From positions 62,001 to 126,000 of the forward strand of contig JAOBWK010000095.1 of the NCBI GenBank assembly GCA_025463305.1: a stretch of 64,000 nucleotides of DNA, given 5' to 3'. The position numbers and the translations under genes were made by a program. Positions 7,992-17,600 of this stretch are shown piece after piece. The number at the start of each line of letters is the position of its first letter. Position 1 is the stretch's first letter. Under the pieces are notes generated by a model. That model ran no database searches and was not told where the DNA came from. It saw only the letters and a program-made list of their open reading frames with translations. The DNA is from Ilumatobacteraceae bacterium (GTDB taxonomy: Bacteria > Actinomycetota > Acidimicrobiia > Acidimicrobiales > Ilumatobacteraceae).

Positions 7992-8068
7992 CTCAGACTG
8001 CCCGCTCGTTGGTCACGGCGCAAGAGATCGCCGACGCACTGAACCAGGCGCGGATCGGCAGTTCTGGC
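7992..8068 (+). repeat. Array hairpin copy 9
   Basis: The left arm CTCAGACTGCCCGCTCG pairs with the right arm GCGGATCGGCAGTTCTGG, with the extra C in the left arm. Inner GGCGCAAGAG matches copies 1 and 7. Confidence 0.65.
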
Positions 8069-8069
8069 G

Positions 8070-8494
8070 TCACCTGGGCCAGCGTGTGGCGACTTCGCAC
8101 GCTGATGTCGCCTGCATCTCAGCAAATTCACAGGCACCATCGACGAGCGTGCGCTGGCCGACGACCGAGGTCATCGTGAAGCGAACCATAGGTGCACGGA
8201 TGTCGCGCCGGTCAGGCCTCCGTTGCAAGCGAGTCTTGTGACCTCGACCTCGACCTCGAACGAATTCGATGATGCTGTCACCGCCGGCGCGTCGGTGAGA
8301 AGCCACGATGCGAGCCCGCTGCCATCCGCGCCGCCAGAAGTAGTCGTCGTCGGCATGTCACTCGTTGAGGCCGAATCCGCTCCCGCCGCTCCAGATGCGC
8401 AGGACGCAAGAGCGGATCCAATAGCCATCCACCACGCACATCGAACCCAACGCCGAGGATTCTCGGCCCGTACGTCCAAGACGCGACTACACAT
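8070..8494 (-). pseudogene. Lipoprotein gene with apparent frameshift
   Basis: The minus-strand frame from ATG 8494 has a signal region ending GSALASC, a Ser/Thr linker and a domain reading FEVEVEVTRLACNGGLTG, then stops at 8171. A second frame, open across the break, continues APMVRFTMTSVVGQRTLVDG and AC to a stop at 8070. The joined sequence reads as one secreted domain with cysteines on both sides of the break, so a frameshift near 8195-8215 is likely. It starts next to hairpin copy 10 and ends next to copy 9. Function unknown. Confidence 0.5.
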
Positions 8495-8573
8495 GCCTTC
8501 GAGCGTGCGCCATCGGCGGTGATGGGATCAAGTGAACTTCGTCCACGCGGTGCCGAGCGGCAGCTATGGCGCG
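8490..8573 (+). repeat. Array hairpin copy 10 (divergent left arm)
   Basis: The right arm GTGCCGAGCGGCAGCTATGG is clear. The left arm (CATGCCTTCGAGCG) has lost much of the pairing. It overlaps the last codons of the following minus-strand lipoprotein gene by 10 bp. Confidence 0.45.
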
Positions 8574-8944
8574 ATCGAGGTGACTGGCGTCGCGTGGCAT
8601 TCGAAGTTGGTGGTGGTCGTGCTGTTCGCCGTGACGATCACCGTGATGGCCTGGTCGCATGCCTCAGCGGGCTGTCCGCCCGGAACTTGGGAGAGCCCGC
8701 CGATCACGGAGTAGGACCCCGGGGGGAGAGACACGGTGTACGAACCGTCTGCGTTCACCCGTGCCGTGTGGCTGTTGCCTCCACCGTGTGCGCCGACAGA
8801 GAAGTTCAGTCCACCTCGTTGCAGGTCGGCAGCTGATCTTCCGGGCAAGAGAAAGTGCCCATCAACTACTCCAGGCGACCCTGGATGGCCGCATGCCGAG
8901 AAGAGCAGCCCAATGACGACCCCCATCGTTGCTCCACGCCCCAT
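8564..8944 (-). CDS. Small lipoprotein with carboxypeptidase-regulatory-like pattern
   Basis: A 126-residue lipoprotein from ATG 8944 with signal MGRGATMGVVIGLLFSAC. The mature domain has VNADGSYTVSLPPGSYSVIG, a strand-turn pattern (dGsy...LPPGsY.v.G) common to carboxypeptidase-regulatory-like and related beta-sandwich domains. Two later cysteines (EACDQ and FECH) could form a disulfide. An open frame runs upstream to 9187, but lacks a better signal. The gene ends inside hairpin copy 10 and starts beside copy 11. Confidence 0.6.
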   Translation of the reverse strand: MGRGATMGVVIGLLFSACGHPGSPGVVDGHFLLPGRSAADLQRGGLNFSVGAHGGGNSHTARVNADGSYTVSLPPGSYSVIGGLSQVPGGQPAEACDQAITVIVTANSTTTTNFECHATPVTSIAP

Positions 8945-8945
8945 G

Positions 8946-8998
8946 CGCTCAGAATGCCCTGATAGAGGATGTGATGCAAGGGCGCTGCGGTATTCGTA
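8946..8998 (+). repeat. Array hairpin copy 11, next to the IS element
   Basis: The left arm CAGAATGCCCTGATAG matches the family and the centre has GATGCAAGGGCGC. The proposed right arm GCTGCGGTATTCG is shortened. It may have been altered by the IS110 insertion that begins about here. A second AGAATGCCCTG lies at 9028-9038 inside the element's left end. Confidence 0.45.
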
Positions 8999-10440
8999 GG
9001 GTCTGGGGTCTGATCGGGTGTGTCTCAAGAATGCCCTGTCACCGTGAGGTTGGCTTTCGAGCGAAGCGGCCGTCCGGTCAGATCCCGTCGCGGTGTGGCT
9101 CGTAAGAGGATCGGCATTCGAACCCCACATCAGGTCTGTCCACCGCGGCGAAGCCATCCACTGCGGCAAGGAGCTCATCATGTTCATGATCGGTATCGAC
9201 CCTCACAAGGGGTCTCACACGGCAGCTGCTGTCGACCGTAGCGAGGTGGTCGTCGCGGTCGTTCGGGTCGACGCGGATGGTCATCAGCGTGATCGGTTGT
9301 TGGAGTGGGCGGTCGGTTTCCAGCCACGGGTGTGGGCGGTCGAGGGCGCGACGGGGATGGGCGCGATGCTCGCCCAGCAGCTCGTCGCTGCCGGCCAACA
9401 CGTGGTTGATGTGCCCCCGAAGTTGTCGGCCAGGGTGCGCCTGTTGGACAACGGGCGGATCGACAAGACCGACCCCAACGATGCCCGTTCGGCAGCGATC
9501 GTCGCGTGGCGGAACCCGGCATTGAACGTCGTCGCCGGCCTCGATGAGCACCGGGTCATGCTGCGTTTGCTCGCCGATCGTGATCATCAGATCACCGCCC
9601 AGCGGACCCGCACAGTGTGCCGCCTGCACGCGGTGTTGTGCTTGTTGATCGAGGGCGGCGCGAAGCGTTGCCTGACCGTCGCTCAGGCAGAGGGCATGCT
9701 GGCCAGCGTGGCCGCTGACACTCCGGTGATCCGAGCCAGGATCGCCGCAGCCGGCGAGTTCGTGAACGAGGTCCGAGCGTTGGACGCGGCCCGAAAGGAA
9801 GCCCGCACGCGCACCGCAGCCGCGGTCAAAGCATCCGCGACGACAGTCACCGACATCTACGGGATCGGCCCATTTATGGCTGCGATCATCATCGGTCACG
9901 CCGGCGACATCCACCGGTTCCCGACCGCTGGCCATTTCGCCCGACACAACGGCACCGCCCCGATCGAAGCGTCATCAGGACCGAAACAACGGCACCGGCT
10001 CAACCCGCGAGGGGACCGCCAACTCAACCATGCGATCCACATGGCCGCCGTCACCCAGGTCCGCAACGAGACCCCCGGACGCGTCTACTACCTCCGTAAG
10101 CAAGCCGAGGGCAAGAGCCGCAAAGAAGCGATGCGTTCCCTGAAGCGCTGCATCAGCGACGCCGTCTACCGCCAACTCCTCGCCGACACACGCGGCTGAC
10201 AACCGGAGGCCTCGAGCACACCGATCGAGCTTGATCGGTGGGCTCGGGAGGACAACGCGAGGACGTCACTGAAATCCAGCGTGGCCGGCATCGCACCTCA
10301 CATGACCCGACTCTTCGGAGCAGTCACTCCCGAACCCGACAACACGCTAGACCCGACCACGCGAGGCACCGACCCGCGGCCGATCGACGCGGCCCGACGC
10401 GGCTCTAAAAGAGCCACTTGACACAAAGAGGATTCGATAT
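8999..10440 (+). mobile_element. IS110-family insertion sequence (ends approximate)
   Basis: The element consists of one transposase gene with about 180 bp of non-coding DNA before it and about 240 bp after it, as expected for IS110 elements, whose non-coding ends can specify a bridge RNA. No terminal inverted repeats are visible, which is usual for the family. The ends were placed from where array-type sequence stops on the left and the motif CTTGACACAAAGAGGATTC on the right; both are approximate. Confidence 0.55.
9180..10199 (+). CDS. IS110-family transposase
   Basis: A 339-residue DEDD transposase. The N-terminal RuvC-like domain shows MIGIDPHK (Asp7), WAVEGATGMG (Glu55) and DKTDPNDA (Asp98 and Asp101). 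The C-terminal Tnp_20 domain runs from about residue 222 (DIYGIGPFMAAII) through the conserved GTAPIEASSG with the candidate catalytic serine and RLNPRGDRQLNHAIH. The length is normal, so the gene looks intact. ATG 9180 is chosen because AAGGAG lies 8 bp upstream. The enzyme makes strand exchange at target and donor cores, guided by a bridge RNA in studied members. Confidence 0.9.
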   Translation: MFMIGIDPHKGSHTAAAVDRSEVVVAVVRVDADGHQRDRLLEWAVGFQPRVWAVEGATGMGAMLAQQLVAAGQHVVDVPPKLSARVRLLDNGRIDKTDPNDARSAAIVAWRNPALNVVAGLDEHRVMLRLLADRDHQITAQRTRTVCRLHAVLCLLIEGGAKRCLTVAQAEGMLASVAADTPVIRARIAAAGEFVNEVRALDAARKEARTRTAAAVKASATTVTDIYGIGPFMAAIIIGHAGDIHRFPTAGHFARHNGTAPIEASSGPKQRHRLNPRGDRQLNHAIHMAAVTQVRNETPGRVYYLRKQAEGKSRKEAMRSLKRCISDAVYRQLLADTRG

Positions 10441-10568
10441 GGGAGCGGGTTGTCGAGGCGCCTGGGTCCTTGCTGCGGTAGCCCCTCAGCTACGACGCCC
10501 CATGAATCGTGTCAGGTGCACCACATGGCGAACACCGCGTCGCATGTCGAGGCCGTCGGCAACGACAG
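10200..10568. other. Non-coding: IS110 right end and spacer before tRNA-Glu
   Basis: No gene is visible. The left two thirds belong to the IS element and include a small inverted repeat GGCTCTAAAAGAGCC around 10401-10415. After about 10440 comes about 130 bp of unassigned sequence leading to the terminator of tRNA-Glu. Confidence 0.5.
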
Positions 10569-10604
10569 AAGAAAACGACAAGAGCCACTCCGAAGAGTGG
10601 CTCT
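10569..10604 (-). terminator. Terminator downstream of tRNA-Glu
   Basis: Read on the minus strand, a perfect 10-bp stem AGAGCCACTC / GAGTGGCTCT with a TTCG loop is followed by TGTCGTTTTC, just past the 3' end of tRNA-Glu. Confidence 0.75.
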
Positions 10605-10618
10605 GCGCAGAAGTGATA

Positions 10619-10694
10619 TGGCAGCCCCAACGGGATTCGAACCCGTGCCGCCACCTTGAGAGGGTGGTGTCCTAGGCCACTAGACGATGGGGCC
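10619..10694 (-). tRNA. tRNA-Glu (anticodon CTC)
   Basis: A full cloverleaf on the minus strand: acceptor GGCCCCA pairs with TGGGGCT, the anticodon loop is CTCTCAA within CCACC/GGTGG, the T arm contains GGTTCGAATCC, and CCA is encoded at the 3' end. The anticodon CTC reads the Glu codon GAG. Confidence 0.93.
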
Positions 10695-10786
10695 GTGCAA
10701 GTAGCTGCGCCAATCTACCAACCGCACGCGAGATGACCAACCGCCTTCCAGCCACCACCCCGCAAGAGCTGGGGGCGAAAACGGCG

Positions 10787-10810
10787 ACAGCCGGCCATGT
10801 GGCCGGCTGT
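10787..10810 (-). terminator. Terminator downstream of tRNA-Gln
   Basis: A perfect inverted repeat ACAGCCGGCC / GGCCGGCTGT with a 4-base loop. On the minus strand it is followed by CGCCGTTTTCG. It lies 6 bp past the 3' end of tRNA-Gln. Confidence 0.7.
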
Positions 10811-10816
10811 GTTGAG

Positions 10817-10888
10817 CTGGGGAGCCAGGAATCGAACCCGGAATAACAGTACCAGAAACTGCTGTGTTGCCAGTTACACCACTCCCCA
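10817..10888 (-). tRNA. tRNA-Gln (anticodon CTG)
   Basis: Minus-strand cloverleaf: acceptor TGGGGAG pairs with CTCCCCA, the D arm is GTGTAACTGGCAACAC, the anticodon loop TTCTGGTA carries CTG for the Gln codon CAG, and the T arm contains GGTTCGATTCC. CCA is not encoded. Confidence 0.92.
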
Positions 10889-10978
10889 TCACGTCCCGTG
10901 AGGGCACCGAACTCTATCGGCCGAACCCGGATGGCAACACCCTCAAAATCGTCCGAAAGCCGGACACGCCCGGTGAGG

Positions 10979-11752
10979 TCAGCCGGTGATCGAGAGCAGC
11001 CGGTCGAAGCCGATGATGCGTCCGACGGAGATCCCTGCGGCCTCCTTCATCTCCTTCTCGAACGCCAACGCGCCGCGCACGGGGCTGGTGCGGGTGGGCG
11101 AGACGTATGCCGTGAAGCCGAGCTCTTGGGCCATCAGCCGGATCCGCAGCGAGTGGAACGGATCACTGACGAGCATCACGCTGTGCGCACCCTGCGCACG
11201 CAGGATCACGGCCGCATTGGCCAATGACTGCCAGCTGGAGTGGCCCTGGTCCTCCTCGCGGATGGCGTTCGCATCGACGCCGTGCTCCTCGAGGTACTTC
11301 GCCGAAGCGCTGGCCTCGGTGAAGCGATCGCCGGGTTGGTTGCCGCCGGTGACGATGACGAGTGGCGCGAGGCCCTCGTCCCAGAGCTCGACGACGTGAT
11401 CGAGACGAGCTTGCAGCTGCGGCGACGGGCGGCCGTCGTACTGCGCGGCACCGAGCACGATGATGGCGTCGGTGTGCCGGGCCTGATCGCTGTTGCCAAC
11501 GTGCCAGACGAGGAACAGGTTGACGCCGTAGTAGACGACGGCGAGCGCGACGAGGACGGCGACGACCTGCAGCGTCCTCCGGAGACGGGAGCGCTGGCGA
11601 GGCGGGCGCGGCAACCCGACGGGCGGTGTCTCCGCCGCCGATCCGCCCGTGACCGACGAGATGTCGAGCGCAGACGGATCGACGATGACACCGCCTGGCG
11701 CGCGTGTCGCGTCCGGCTGCACGCCGGCGGCGGACGACGCGCCGTCACTCAC
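10979..11752 (-). CDS. YdcF/ElyC-family (DUF218) membrane-anchored protein
   Basis: A 257-residue protein. After a disordered N-terminus there is one membrane helix (about residues 60-82, [20 protein letters not shown]), then an extracytoplasmic DUF218 domain with [27 protein letters not shown], the [10 protein letters not shown] segment and [11 protein letters not shown]. Related E. coli proteins (ElyC, SanA, YdcF) act in envelope integrity or have unknown roles. The start GTG 11752 overlaps the gltX stop as GTGA, so translation is probably coupled to gltX. Confidence 0.85.
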   Translation of the reverse strand: MSDGASSAAGVQPDATRAPGGVIVDPSALDISSVTGGSAAETPPVGLPRPPRQRSRLRRTLQVVAVLVALAVVYYGVNLFLVWHVGNSDQARHTDAIIVLGAAQYDGRPSPQLQARLDHVVELWDEGLAPLVIVTGGNQPGDRFTEASASAKYLEEHGVDANAIREEDQGHSSWQSLANAAVILRAQGAHSVMLVSDPFHSLRIRLMAQELGFTAYVSPTRTSPVRGALAFEKEMKEAAGISVGRIIGFDRLLSITG

Positions 11753-13206
11753 GCGGTTGGCGCTCCGACGCGGTCGAGCGCTGCGCGCAGACGACGCAGC
11801 GTCTCGTCGCGACCGAGCAGCACGATCGGCTCGAACAGCGGCGGGCCGACGGTGCGACCGGTGATGGCGACGCGGATGGGCGCCTGCGCCTTGCCCTTGG
11901 CGACGCCGTGGGCATCGCCAATGGCGAAGCACGTCTCCTTGAGCGCTTCGGCGTCCCACTCGGCCGTCTCGTACGCGTCGATGGTCTCGGCGAGCACGAC
12001 GACCGCGTTCGGAGCGGCCATCGTCTTCACGAACGCCGCCTCGTCGATGGGGGCGTCGGTGAGGAACAGGAAGTCGACGTAGTCGACTGCCTCGGCGAGC
12101 ATGCCGACGCGCTCCTGCACGAGCGGCGCCATCTCCGAGAACACGACGGGGTTGAACTGCTCGCGCTCCCACGGCACGCCGTCGCCGGTGAGGTATGGGG
12201 CGCACGCGGCAATGAAGTCGTCGAGCGGCATCTTGCGGATGTACTCACCGTTGAACGCGTTCAGCTTCTTGAGGTCGAAGAACGCCGGTGAGTGCTTGAC
12301 GTCTTCGAGGCGGAAGTGCTCGACGACCTCGGACCACGGCACGATCTCGGTGTCGCCGGCCGGCGCCCACCCGAGCGTCATCAGGTAGTTGACCATCGCG
12401 TCGGCGAGGATGCCTTCCTCGCGGTACTGCTCGACGGCCACCTTGTCGCGCCGCTTGGACAGCTTCTTGCGCTGCTCGTTGACGAGCACCGGCACGTGCG
12501 CCCACACGGGCGGCACCTCGCCGAGCGCCTCCCACAGCATCTGCTGCTTCGGCGTGTTCGGCAGGTGCTCCTCGGCGCGCACGACGTGGCTGATGCGCAT
12601 GGTGACGTCGTCGACGACGTTGGCGAGCAGGAACATCGGGGAGCCGTTGCCACGGAGCAGCACGAAGTCCTCGATGTTGGCGTTCTCGAACTCGACCGCA
12701 CCTCGCACGAGGTCGTGCACCACCGTGGTGCCCTCGGGAACGCGGAACCGAAGCACACGACCCGGCCCGGGCTCGAGCCCACGATCGCGCGAGAAGTTGT
12801 CGTAGCCCTGCTTGCCGGACGCCTTGGCGCGCTCTTGGATCTGCTCGCCGGTGAGGTCGCAGTAGTAGGCATGGCCTGCCTGGAACAGGCGCTCGGCCGC
12901 GGCGATGTGCTGCGCTGCGTACTCGCTCTGGAAGTACGGCCCCTCGAAGTGGGGATCGCTGGAGTCGATGCCGATCCACGCCAGCGCGTCGATGATGCCC
13001 TGCGTCCACTCCGGCTGGTTGCGGGCTTCGTCGGTGTCCTCGATGCGCAGCACGAACGTGCCACCCTCGCGCTGGGCGATGGCCCAGTTGTAGAGCGCGG
13101 TGCGTGCCCCGCCGACGTGGAAGAAGCCGGTGGGCGACGGCGCGAAGCGCAGCCGCAGCGGACGGCCTGCGGAGGCGGACGGGGTGTTGATCGAAGGATC
13201 GGTCAT
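11749..13206 (-). CDS. gltX: Glutamyl-tRNA synthetase
   Basis: A 485-residue class I aminoacyl-tRNA synthetase that attaches Glu to tRNA-Glu, and probably also to tRNA-Gln for amidation by GatCAB if the genome lacks GlnRS. The HIGH-type box is [17 protein letters not shown] (residues 20-35) and the KMSKS-type box is KLSKR (248-252). The C-terminal anticodon-binding helical domain follows. ATG 13206 precedes the N-terminal extension [13 protein letters not shown]. The tRNA genes it serves lie just downstream on the same strand. Confidence 0.95.
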   Translation of the reverse strand: MTDPSINTPSASAGRPLRLRFAPSPTGFFHVGGARTALYNWAIAQREGGTFVLRIEDTDEARNQPEWTQGIIDALAWIGIDSSDPHFEGPYFQSEYAAQHIAAAERLFQAGHAYYCDLTGEQIQERAKASGKQGYDNFSRDRGLEPGPGRVLRFRVPEGTTVVHDLVRGAVEFENANIEDFVLLRGNGSPMFLLANVVDDVTMRISHVVRAEEHLPNTPKQQMLWEALGEVPPVWAHVPVLVNEQRKKLSKRRDKVAVEQYREEGILADAMVNYLMTLGWAPAGDTEIVPWSEVVEHFRLEDVKHSPAFFDLKKLNAFNGEYIRKMPLDDFIAACAPYLTGDGVPWEREQFNPVVFSEMAPLVQERVGMLAEAVDYVDFLFLTDAPIDEAAFVKTMAAPNAVVVLAETIDAYETAEWDAEALKETCFAIGDAHGVAKGKAQAPIRVAITGRTVGPPLFEPIVLLGRDETLRRLRAALDRVGAPTA

Positions 13207-13291
13207 GGCTCGGTCAGGATACCGGTGGGGGTGTGACGCGGATGTTGCGCGGTGCTTGCGCGCGTCAACCAACGCCTGTAGAGATAGTGAG

Positions 13292-14164
13292 GTGACGGAC
13301 GTGCGCGATCCCGGGATCGAGCTGCCGAAGCCGATCGGCTTCGTGCTCGGTGGCGGCGGGAGCCTCGGCGCGGTGCAGGTCGGCATGCTGCGCGCCCTGT
13401 TCGAGCGTGGCATCACGCCCGACCTCGTCGTTGGCACCTCCATCGGCGCGTTCAACGGCGCGGTCGTCGCCGCCGATCCCGACAACGCGATCGACATCCT
13501 CGACCACTTCTGGCGCAGCTCGAAGCGCGGCGACGCCTTTCCGCTGCGCGGCATCAAGCCGGTCCTCCACTGGCGGCGCACCCACCAGAGCTTCTACCCG
13601 AACGACGGGCTGAGTCGCTCGATCAAGTCGGTGCTGAGCGACTACGGACGGATCGAGGATCTGCGCCTGCCCTACGGCGCGGTGGCCATCGACGTCGTGC
13701 GCGGCACGCCGGTGCTGTTCCGCGAGGGCAACCTCGAGAGCGCGTTGCTGGCCAGCGCGGCGATCCCCGGCATCTTCCCGCCGGTGAACCGCGACGGGCG
13801 GATGTTCTACGACGGCGGGCTCGGCAACAACGTGCCGATGCGCGACGCCATCGGGATGGGTGCGCAGTCGCTGGTGGTGCTCGACACCACCAGCCCGACG
13901 GCCGAGCTCAACCCACCCGACACGCTGATGGATCTGTTCTCCTACGTCACCGAGGTCTACGCCCGGCAGATGGTGCTGCGCGACCTGACCGAGCTCAGCG
14001 ACGTGCCGATCCTGTACCCGCCGAGCCCGGCGCCGGGCACGATGTCGCCGCTCGACCTCGACCACACCGAGGAGCTGCTGCAGACCAGCTACAACGACAC
14101 GTCTGCGTACCTCGACCTGAAGATCGCCCGCGACGTCACCGACGGCCAGCTCGACCGCGCCTGA
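13292..14164 (+). CDS. Patatin-like phospholipase
   Basis: A 290-residue patatin-family lipid hydrolase, starting at GTG 13292. The oxyanion loop [13 protein letters not shown] (about 19-31), nucleophile elbow GTSIG (Ser50) and catalytic DGG (Asp174, [10 protein letters not shown]) are all present. It is RssA-like in size, without a signal peptide, so it probably acts in the cytoplasm or at the inner membrane face on acyl lipids. It is transcribed divergently from gltX across 85 bp. Confidence 0.88.
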   Translation: MTDVRDPGIELPKPIGFVLGGGGSLGAVQVGMLRALFERGITPDLVVGTSIGAFNGAVVAADPDNAIDILDHFWRSSKRGDAFPLRGIKPVLHWRRTHQSFYPNDGLSRSIKSVLSDYGRIEDLRLPYGAVAIDVVRGTPVLFREGNLESALLASAAIPGIFPPVNRDGRMFYDGGLGNNVPMRDAIGMGAQSLVVLDTTSPTAELNPPDTLMDLFSYVTEVYARQMVLRDLTELSDVPILYPPSPAPGTMSPLDLDHTEELLQTSYNDTSAYLDLKIARDVTDGQLDRA

Positions 14165-14187
14165 GCGCGGGCCGTCCGCGCGTCGCG

Positions 14188-14625
14188 CTACAGGAAGCCG
14201 GGCTGCAGGTGGCTGGTGAGGTTGCCGACGAGCTCGAGGTGCATCCGTCGCTCGGCGAACTGCCACTGGCCGTCGACCTGGTGGAGCCTGTCGAGGTAGG
14301 TGCCGACGACGATCGGGCGGATCTCCTCGCCCGGCGGCTGGTGCATGACCTGCACGTAGCAGCGTGACGAACCGGTGACCCCGCCGTCATCCACGTCGAT
14401 CACGATGTTGGTGATGACGTGCCGGGTGCGCGGCACGCCGTCGTAGGTGCGCACGCTCGCCTTGAAGTTGGCGAGCACCTGGCCGGCGCCACGGGCGGCG
14501 CCGGAGCCGACCAGGCCGTAAAGACCCTCGGTGCCGAACAGCGCCGAGGTGGACTCGAAGTCGCCGGTGTCGATGCCCCAGCAGTACGCCATCAACAACC
14601 GCTCGATGCCCTCGCGCGCGTCCAC
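14188..14625 (-). CDS. SnoaL-like / NTF2-fold protein
   Basis: A 145-residue protein of the SnoaL-like polyketide-cyclase-type NTF2 fold: IERLLMAYCWGIDTGDFES, HVITNIVIDVDD and the terminal WQFAERRMHLELVGNL. The family includes isomerases, dehydratases and non-enzymes, and its substrate cannot be read from sequence. GTG 14625 has AGGGGG 7 bp upstream; TTG 14631 is also possible. It is convergent with the patatin gene and lies 28 bp after the GDH stop. Confidence 0.75.
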   Translation of the reverse strand: MDAREGIERLLMAYCWGIDTGDFESTSALFGTEGLYGLVGSGAARGAGQVLANFKASVRTYDGVPRTRHVITNIVIDVDDGGVTGSSRCYVQVMHQPPGEEIRPIVVGTYLDRLHQVDGQWQFAERRMHLELVGNLTSHLQPGFL

Positions 14626-14653
14626 GTGCAACCCCCTCGTCGTGACGAACCAC

Positions 14654-17600
14654 TCAGTTCGTCGACAGCGACAAGTTACGCAACTGCCGCAGCCCGACCG
14701 TCAGCGTGGTGATGTCGAAGTTGTCGCCGCGGCGCACGTCGTTGAACATCGCCGTCAGCCGGCCGACGGCGCGTTCGTTGGCTGCCATCCACGCCGCGAC
14801 GTCGCCACCCGAGCGGAGCACGTCCTCGGTGAGGTCGGCGAGGCCGATCAACAGGTCGTCGCGCAGCGCGGACCGGGCCTGGGTCTCCCAGCGCGTCGAG
14901 CGCGGCAGCGCGCCGACGCCGTCCCAGAGCCACAGCACGTCGAGCGCATCGAACAGGTGCCAGTAGGTTCCGGCGACGATGACGAGGTCGGTCTGGAACC
15001 GCCCGGAGATGTCGATCACGTCGAACGCGGTGTGCAGCAACGGCCACACCGAGGAACGCTCGGCGAGCGACTCGTGCACACCGGCGGCCAGGCGGCTCGC
15101 CCATGTCGAGTGGGTGATCGCACCGAGCTGGCCGCGCAGCACATCGTCGTAGCGCGTCGACAGCACTCGCATCGGTCCGGCGAACTCGCGCACCGTGGAC
15201 TCGATGTCGATCGGCGGGCGCCGGCGGCGCAGCAGCCAGAGCACGCCGCGCTCCACCATCCGGCGCGCCTCGAGCAGGAGGTCGAGCTGCACATCGAGCT
15301 TGACGTCGCTGCCGAGGGCCTCGATCTCGTCCCACAGCGTGGGCAGCCCGAAGATGTCGCGAGCGGTGATCCACGCCCTGGCGATGTCGGTGACGCTCGC
15401 GCCGCTCTGTTCGGTGATGCGATGGTCGAACGAGATCCCGGACAGGTTCACCATCTGGTTGATGATCTGCGTGGTGGTGATCTCGCGACGCAGCTGGTGG
15501 CTGCTGATCTGCTCCGGGAAGCGGACCTGCATCGGCTTCGGGAAGTAGCGGACGAGCTCGGCGTGGAGGTAGGGATCGTCGGGCAGATCGCTCTCGAGCA
15601 CCTCGGCGACGTTCGCGTTCTTCGTGTAGGCGAGCAGCACCGAGAACTCCGGCGTGGTCAGGCCCTGACCCGCGGCCTGGCGCTCGGCGAGCTGGCGATC
15701 GGTCGGCAGGAACTCGAGCGCACGGTTCAGCCAACCCTCGGACTCGAGCGTGTGGAGGTAGCGGGTGTGCACGTTGATCATCGAGAACGCCTGCTTGCGC
15801 GCGATGGTGAGCGCCATCGTCTGGGCGCGGTTGTCGTCGAGCACGAGCTCGCCGACCTCGTTCGTCATCGAGGCGAGGAACTCGTTGCGTTCCTCCACGG
15901 TCATCTCACCGCGCTGCACGCAGCCGTTGAGGAGGATCTTGATGTTGACCTCGTGGTCGCTGCAGTCGACGCCGGCGGAGTTGTCGATGGCGTCGGTGTT
16001 GATCAGGCCACCGGCGAGCGCGTACTCGACGCGACCGCGCTGGGTCAGGCCGAGGTTGCCGCCCTCGCCGACGATGCGGCAGCGCAGCTCGGCGCCGTTG
16101 ACGCGCACGGCATCGTTGGTGCGGTCGCCGACGTCGGCGTTGGTCTCCGTGGCAGCCTTCACGTACGTACCGATGCCGCCGTTCCAGAGCAGGTCGACGG
16201 GCGCGCGCAGGATGGCCGAGATCAGCTCGTTCGGTGCGAGCTCGCTGTCGGTGATGCCGAGCCGCTGGCGGATGGGCGCCGACAGTGCGATCGACTTGAC
16301 GGTGCGCGGGTACACGCCGCCGCCCTCACTGATCAACGCAGGGTCGTAGTCGCGCCAACTGCTGCGCGGCAGAGCGAAGAGCCGGGCCCGCTCCGCGAAC
16401 GACGCGGCCGGGTCGGGGTTCGGGTCGAGGAAGATGTGCCGATGGTCGAACGCGGCCAGCAGCTTGACGTGCTCGGAGCGCAGCAGGCCGTTGCCGAACA
16501 CGTCGCCCGACATGTCGCCGATGCCGACGACGGTGAGCGGATCGCGGTCGGCGTTGCGGCCGAGGACCTGCGCGTGCCTGCGAACGCTCTCCCACGCGCC
16601 ACGGGCGGTGATGCCCATCACCTTGTGGTCGTAACCGTCGCTGCCGCCGGAGGCGAACGCGTCGCCGAGCCAGTAGCCGTAGTCGGCGGAGATGCCGTTG
16701 GCGATGTCGCTGAAGGTGGCCGTGCCCTTGTCGGCCGCGACGACGAGGTACGGATCGTCGGTGTCGTAGCGCACGGTGTCGGGCGGCGGCACGACGCCGC
16801 CGGCGACGAGGTTGTCGGTGAGGTCGAGCAGGCCGGCGATGAAGTCGCGGTAGCACGCGACGACCTCCTGGCGCAGCGCGTCGCCGGTGTCGATGACCGA
16901 GCCGCGAGGCCCGATCGTTGGCGGCCGCTTGACCACGAACCCGCCCTTCGAGCCCACCGGCACGATGACCGCGTTCTTCACCATCTGGGCCTTCATCAAC
17001 CCGAGCACCTCGGTGCGGAAGTCCTCGCGGCGGTCGCTCCAGCGGATGCCACCGCGGGCGATCCGGCCGCCGCGCAGGTGCACGCCCTCGACCCGCGGCG
17101 AGCACACCCAGATCTCGAACATCGGCTTCGGCAGCGGGAGGTCGGGCACCAGCTGCGGATCGAGCTTGAACGCGAGCACGTCGCGCTTCGCACCGTCGAC
17201 ACCCGGACGGAACGCGTTGGTGCGCACCGTTGCGAGGATGACGTCGCCGAGCGTGCGGCAGATCCGGTCCTCGTCGAGCGACGGGATGGCCTCGAGCGCG
17301 GTGTTCAGGTCGACGACGATGACGTCGCAGAGGTCCTTGCGTTGATCGGCCGGCATCGTGACGTCGAAGCGCGTGCGGAACAGCTGGGCCAGCAGGCGCA
17401 TGACGTCGGGATGCTTGGCGACCGTGGACTCCACGTACGGCTGGCTGAACGGGAACGACGTCTGGCGCACGTACTTCGCGTACGCGCGGATGATCTCGAC
17501 ATCGCGGGCGTTCAACCCCGCGGCGAGCACGAGCCGGTTGAAGCCGTCGGCCTCGATCGTGCCGGCGAGCAACTGGCGGAACGTCGACTCGGCCTCGCGC

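Larger units (their letters stand above)
139..8998 (+). mobile_element. Integron-like array: small genes separated by same-polarity imperfect palindromes
   Basis: From just after lepB to the IS110 element, twelve small genes or gene remnants on both strands alternate with eleven copies of a 50-95 bp imperfect palindrome. The copies share a left arm around rATGCCCGmTC and a right arm around GAkCGGCAGwTmtGG, always in this order on the + strand and usually with one extra C in the left arm. This gene-hairpin-gene layout with constant site polarity and mixed gene orientation is how integron cassette arrays (attC sites) look. No integron integrase is present in the window and the R' box GTTRRRY of standard attC is not seen, so the assignment to integrons is inference. 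See the individual repeats and genes. Confidence 0.55.

Noticed and set aside
474..8998. Canonical attC sites
   Set aside because: The copies lack the RYYYAAC and GTTRRRY boxes and no IntI-type gene is present, so they are reported as integron-like only.
10440..10515. tRNA-like sequence on the minus strand (GTCGTAGCTGAGGGGCTAC)
   Set aside because: The D-arm-like part is not followed by an anticodon arm or a GTTCGA T-loop; not a tRNA.
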